From Caryophanales bacterium UBA6356 (GTDB taxonomy: Bacteria > Bacillota_I > Bacilli_A > RFN20 > CAG-826), in the NCBI GenBank assembly GCA_002440125.1, contig DJRQ01000005.1, positions 1-35,237 of the forward strand: a DNA stretch of 35,237 bases, read 5' to 3'. Both the position numbers and the translations under genes were made by a program. The stretch's first letter is position 1. Each line of letters starts with the position of its first letter. This document shows, piece after piece, positions 32,823-35,237 of the stretch. A model generated the notes under the pieces. The model was not told the DNA's origin. It searched no databases and saw only the letters and a list, made by a program, of their open reading frames with translations.

Positions 32823-33571
32823 TTATTCGGAAATCCATTCGGGAAGTCGATTGCGGAAATCTATTTCGCTTACTTGCCTTGTAGCTCGAACAATCGCAAA
32901 CAGCAAAAAATCCCAGATTTCCCTGAGACTCTTTGATTTAACCGCGCTTATTCTCGGCGAATATGGACTTGCCAGGATATATCGTGAATCCAAAGCAATC
33001 CCCAACAAGAAATAACTCCGGCAATAAACCGATTGGTAAACCATTCGCCTCAATATTCCCACCGCTTCCGTTTTCTGAAAAGACGGCTTCTGATGCGTCT
33101 ATTTCCACGATGCTCTTCTCCGTTCCGAAGCCCACATGAGCCACACGCCCTTTCAAAGCGATGCAAACGTCAACCCCATCTTTGAAAACAAACACCAAAT
33201 TGACCAACGTGGATATGAGCCTTTCTCCGCCGTTCTCGGTGTTGATGCCGAGACTTTTATAGAAATCGATTATCGTGTAGAATCCGTTTCTTTCTACAAA
33301 AAGGATTTCGGATTCCAACGATCCGCCAACTTCTATGACCGTCTGAGCCCGGGCGAGGTGATGACTCACAGGAAGAGAGCCATGAAGCAGGCGGTCGCCT
33401 TCGAAAGAATAAAAGAAGGCATGAGCCCGAATCCCAGCACTTTCAGAAAGGAGGACGCCATATACGACAGAACAGGCTGGAATAAGCCGGGCTTCCCTTT
33501 GGCTCCGACCGGCACCAAACTCGTCTTATAAACCATGAAAAAACACATGATAATGGTCTTTGGAACTAAGA
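32823..33571. other. Unresolved region with two opposed open frames
   Basis: The minus frame 32938-33369 (143 codons, hydrophobic pattern ERLISTLVNLVFVFKDGVDV) and the plus frame 33136-33531 (131 codons; lower half with MTHRKRAMKQAVAFERIKEG) overlap for about 230 bases. Both have plausible codon choice, neither has a ribosome binding site that I trust, and I recognise neither product. Only one, or neither, can be real. I read the stretch as fragmentary accessory DNA. Confidence 0.35.
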
Positions 33572-33721
33572 ATGGAAGACGTTCCTGGCGAAAGCCAATG
33601 CACTAGTAACGCGAAAGGAGCCGAGATATTAAAGGAGGACTGCAGCAAGGCCCTCCACTGCCTGAAATCGGACATGAAGAAAGAGGACGACCAGCGAGGG
33701 CTGTCCTCTTATAATTGGTAG
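33572..33721 (+). CDS. Small open frame, hypothetical
   Basis: 49 residues, charged and helical (GAEILKEDCSKALHCLKSDM), with codon choice like a real gene. There is no clear ribosome binding site and no family. It may be the tail of a lost gene. Confidence 0.25.
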   Translation: MEDVPGESQCTSNAKGAEILKEDCSKALHCLKSDMKKEDDQRGLSSYNW

Positions 33722-33749
33722 AAAAAGAACAGTGCCTTTGTAAGAATCT

Positions 33750-33950
33750 TTAGTCATTCTCGCAAAGGACAAGCTCTAATTCATTGAAATAGTAGTTGAT
33801 GGTATCAATGGGATAGTTGGTCGCGTCCCAGATTTCCACGACACAGGCCTCGTGCCCTTCAAAAATGTGAACGACAACGCCCTTCGTCCCCGCTTTGTAT
33901 CCTTCTTTTTCGACTTTTGTCTCCACTATATCTCCTTCGAGGAATTTCAT
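33750..33950 (-). CDS. DUF4926-like small protein, candidate immunity protein
   Basis: 66 residues with a beta-rich pattern FLEGDIVETKVEKEGYKAGT then KGVVVHIFEGHEACVVEIWD, resembling DUF4926 proteins. AAGGGAG lies 10 bases before the ATG. One base upstream ends a remnant that looks like the C-terminus of a DUF6883-type toxin domain. In polymorphic toxin loci a small gene directly after the toxin is usually its immunity protein, so that role is inferred here. The gene appears intact although its partner is broken. Confidence 0.7.
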   Translation of the reverse strand: MKFLEGDIVETKVEKEGYKAGTKGVVVHIFEGHEACVVEIWDATNYPIDTINYYFNELELVLCEND

Positions 33951-33951
33951 A

Positions 33952-34116
33952 TTATTCAGCTCCCTTCTTCTTAAGATGATTGGTGATCAGCCGAGGAATG
34001 TCGCTGCCGATATCGATTTGATAGGCTACCACGACCGTTTTCATTTTGCCGTTTGGACCTGTCACTGGAATTTCGAAAGTGTATCTACAGCAGGTATCAA
34101 CAATCGCTTGTGTTCC
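33952..34116 (-). pseudogene. C-terminal remnant of a DUF6883-like (toxin) domain
   Basis: 55 codons with no ATG before the conserved part. They encode FEIPVTGPNGKMKTVVVAYQ and then IDIGSDIPRLITNHLKKK, like the end of DUF6883 domains (tGPdG..v.sVW.id.gs..PRLvTay). The frame is cut upstream by TAA at 34117-34119, exactly where the TGTTCC repeat begins. One base separates its stop from the DUF4926-like ATG. The N-terminal toxin body is not in the window. Confidence 0.5.
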
Positions 34117-34156
34117 TTACTGTTCCCCTATTGTTCCTGATGTTCCCAATTGTTCC
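34111..34156. repeat. Helically phased TGTTCC tandem motif, five copies
   Basis: TGTTCC at 34111, 34121, 34132, 34141 and 34151, spaced 10, 11, 9 and 10 bases. The bases between copies differ, so only the hexamer is kept. Confidence 0.6.
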
Positions 34157-34227
34157 TTAAGCAGGTTGCTCTTGCATGATGATGTTCAGGGTCATGCACT
34201 GGAAGGAGGAAAGGAAATGCAAGCTAT

Positions 34228-34536
34228 ATGAGCTCAAGCGACAGCAGTCCACGTCGTATGATCTTTACTAGTACTAATGGGAAGACCAAATTCATCTGCA
34301 CCTATGAGTTCCGCCCCGAGGACCAGATTCTCGAGAGCGACCTCGACCCCAACGCCGGCTACAAGCCTTTGAGAAAGCAGATGAAGGCGATAGGCGACTG
34401 CGTCTAGAGATTCATCGAAAAGGTCAAGAAGAACCCGAAGTAGATGGAGATTATGCGTAAGCTCACCGAGGCCCGCAAGAAGGCCAAAGAAGATGGAAGG
34501 CTTATGCCCGACGTGAAGGATTGCTGGGTGGACTAG
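34228..34536 (+). pseudogene. Open frame interrupted by in-frame TAG codons
   Basis: A frame with coherent codon choice (many AAG, GAG, GAC, ATC and CTC) encodes MSSSDSSPRRMIFTSTNGKT and later ARKKAKEDGRLMPDVKDCWV. It contains TAG at 34405 and 34441 and a third TAG at 34534; there is no TAA or TGA and no frameshift. I do not recognise the product. The 110-codon frame on the other strand (34234-34566) is taken as a shadow because codon choice supports the plus strand. TAG is a normal stop elsewhere in the window, so simple decay is the default explanation. Confidence 0.4.
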
Positions 34537-34602
34537 AACGAAAAGACGGTTGAACCGCGATGGCAATGGCTCAGCTGTTTTCGATATGTGTTAGTTTCTT
34601 TC

Positions 34603-35160
34603 CTAAGCAAGGGCAAACTTGACCTCTATGCTTTCGTAAAAGGCGTGCATGCCTTCCAGGATTTTTTTCTTGCTCGTCTCAGTCTTTTCACTGTCGATGA
34701 CGCCGCCTTTCAGACGAAACACGACATCGACGTGCATACCGGTTTTGTAGACATCGTACCCATCATAGTCGAATGGAGCGACTTCGAAAGACTTCATGAC
34801 AGTCTCGAGATTCTCGGTAATCCCCTTGTCCGCACTCGAGGAATTGGTCAGTCCCCTAAAGTATTCGACGAGGACCTGGATCGGCTCCTTGACTGAGAAG
34901 AGACGGAGAATGGCCGTGATGAACATGTCCCCTGTGAAGCTGAGGAACCCCAAAGGACCTGCGGGGTCGTTGAAATAGAGGAATATTGCCCCGACGCCTA
35001 TCCCCAAAGACAGGATGCCATCGACGAAGTTCGTCTTGTTCTCGGTCTCCGCGAAGATGCTGAGATTATTTATCCTTCTGTTCTGCCACCTGTTGAAAAG
35101 TCCAAGAGCCAAACAGATCGCGTCCGCGGAGAAGCAGTATGGGATGACGGGCATCGGCAC
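34603..35160 (-). CDS. Cation diffusion facilitator-like protein, N-terminally truncated
   Basis: 185 residues. The pattern ETENKTNFVDGILSLGIGVG, then GFLSFTGDMFITAILRLFSV, then a C-terminal cytoplasmic domain of about 90 residues, resembles the second half of CDF cation-efflux proteins (usually about 290-300 residues). The first membrane helices and their metal-binding aspartates are missing. The frame stays open to the window edge (35237), but the extra residues (YVKSHRVRTLEPKAVP) are not CDF-like and no ribosome binding site precedes the ATG at 35160. It is probably a truncated, non-functional copy. The stop is TAG. Confidence 0.5.
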   Translation of the reverse strand: MPMPVIPYCFSADAICLALGLFNRWQNRRINNLSIFAETENKTNFVDGILSLGIGVGAIFLYFNDPAGPLGFLSFTGDMFITAILRLFSVKEPIQVLVEYFRGLTNSSSADKGITENLETVMKSFEVAPFDYDGYDVYKTGMHVDVVFRLKGGVIDSEKTETSKKKILEGMHAFYESIEVKFALA

Positions 35161-35237
35161 GGCTTTCGGTTCGAGGGTTCGAACCCGGTGCGATTTGACA
35201 TACCATGGCGTTCTCCATGTAAGCGTAAAAGATTTCC

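Noticed and set aside
34234..34566. Minus-strand frame of 110 codons rich in Leu, Val, Gly and His
   Set aside because: Codon choice supports the opposite strand, and there is no ribosome binding site. It is open because the plus strand lacks complementary stop patterns.
35175..35186. GGGTTCGAACCC, like a tRNA T-arm or an attachment site
   Set aside because: On neither strand do the flanking bases form a 5-bp T-stem, and no anticodon arm or acceptor stem can be built. No integrase is in the window.

Overview
The window (about 35 kb, moderate GC, standard genetic code with TAA, TGA and TAG all used as stops) looks like the chromosome of a low-GC Gram-positive-type fermenter of the class Bacilli or a Mollicutes-related gut lineage. 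Evidence: a type III glutamine synthetase, LacI-family control, lipoprotein signal peptides instead of sortase anchors, MsmK-type sugar ABC import, GH65 phosphorylases and good AGGAGG ribosome binding sites. I name no species. No tRNA, rRNA or CRISPR was found.

Left part (1-7.2 kb): the 3' two thirds of glnN, a LacI regulator divergent from a flavin-reductase-like protein, a small hypothetical gene divergent from a HAD phosphatase, apt, and an AbrB - ABC ATPase - ABC permease operon.

Centre (7.2-24.7 kb, minus strand): a glycan-use operon of about 14.8 kb. In transcription order it has a surface lipoprotein with a beta-helix of the GH28/GH49 type and two discoidin domains, an 876-residue repeat lipoprotein of unknown function, a sugar-binding lipoprotein, two permeases, two different GH65 phosphorylases, and a natural fusion of beta-phosphoglucomutase with the MsmK-type ATPase. 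Proposed flow: cut and bind the polymer outside, import an oligosaccharide, phosphorolyse it to beta-glucose 1-phosphate, convert that to glucose 6-phosphate. A LacI gene just upstream, joined by a one-base overlap to rmuC, faces an array of GTTAA palindromes and is the likely local regulator.

Next (24.8-28.0 kb): an esterase-like alpha/beta hydrolase divergent from a cytoplasmic GH78 alpha-L-rhamnosidase. This suggests a plant cell-wall or glycoside substrate and raises the possibility that one GH65 acts on a glucosyl-rhamnose. A polytopic GT-C-like membrane protein follows, with a promoter that may give a leaderless mRNA.

Right part (29.7-35.2 kb): accessory DNA with much decay. It holds an N-terminally truncated AlbA/RecG-like regulator, a DUF4143-type AAA+ ATPase with three 23-bp direct repeats directly upstream of its promoter, an IS3 OrfA-like remnant, a toxin C-terminus remnant (DUF6883-like) next to an intact DUF4926-like gene, a helically phased TGTTCC repeat, an open frame broken by TAG codons, and a truncated cation-efflux protein.
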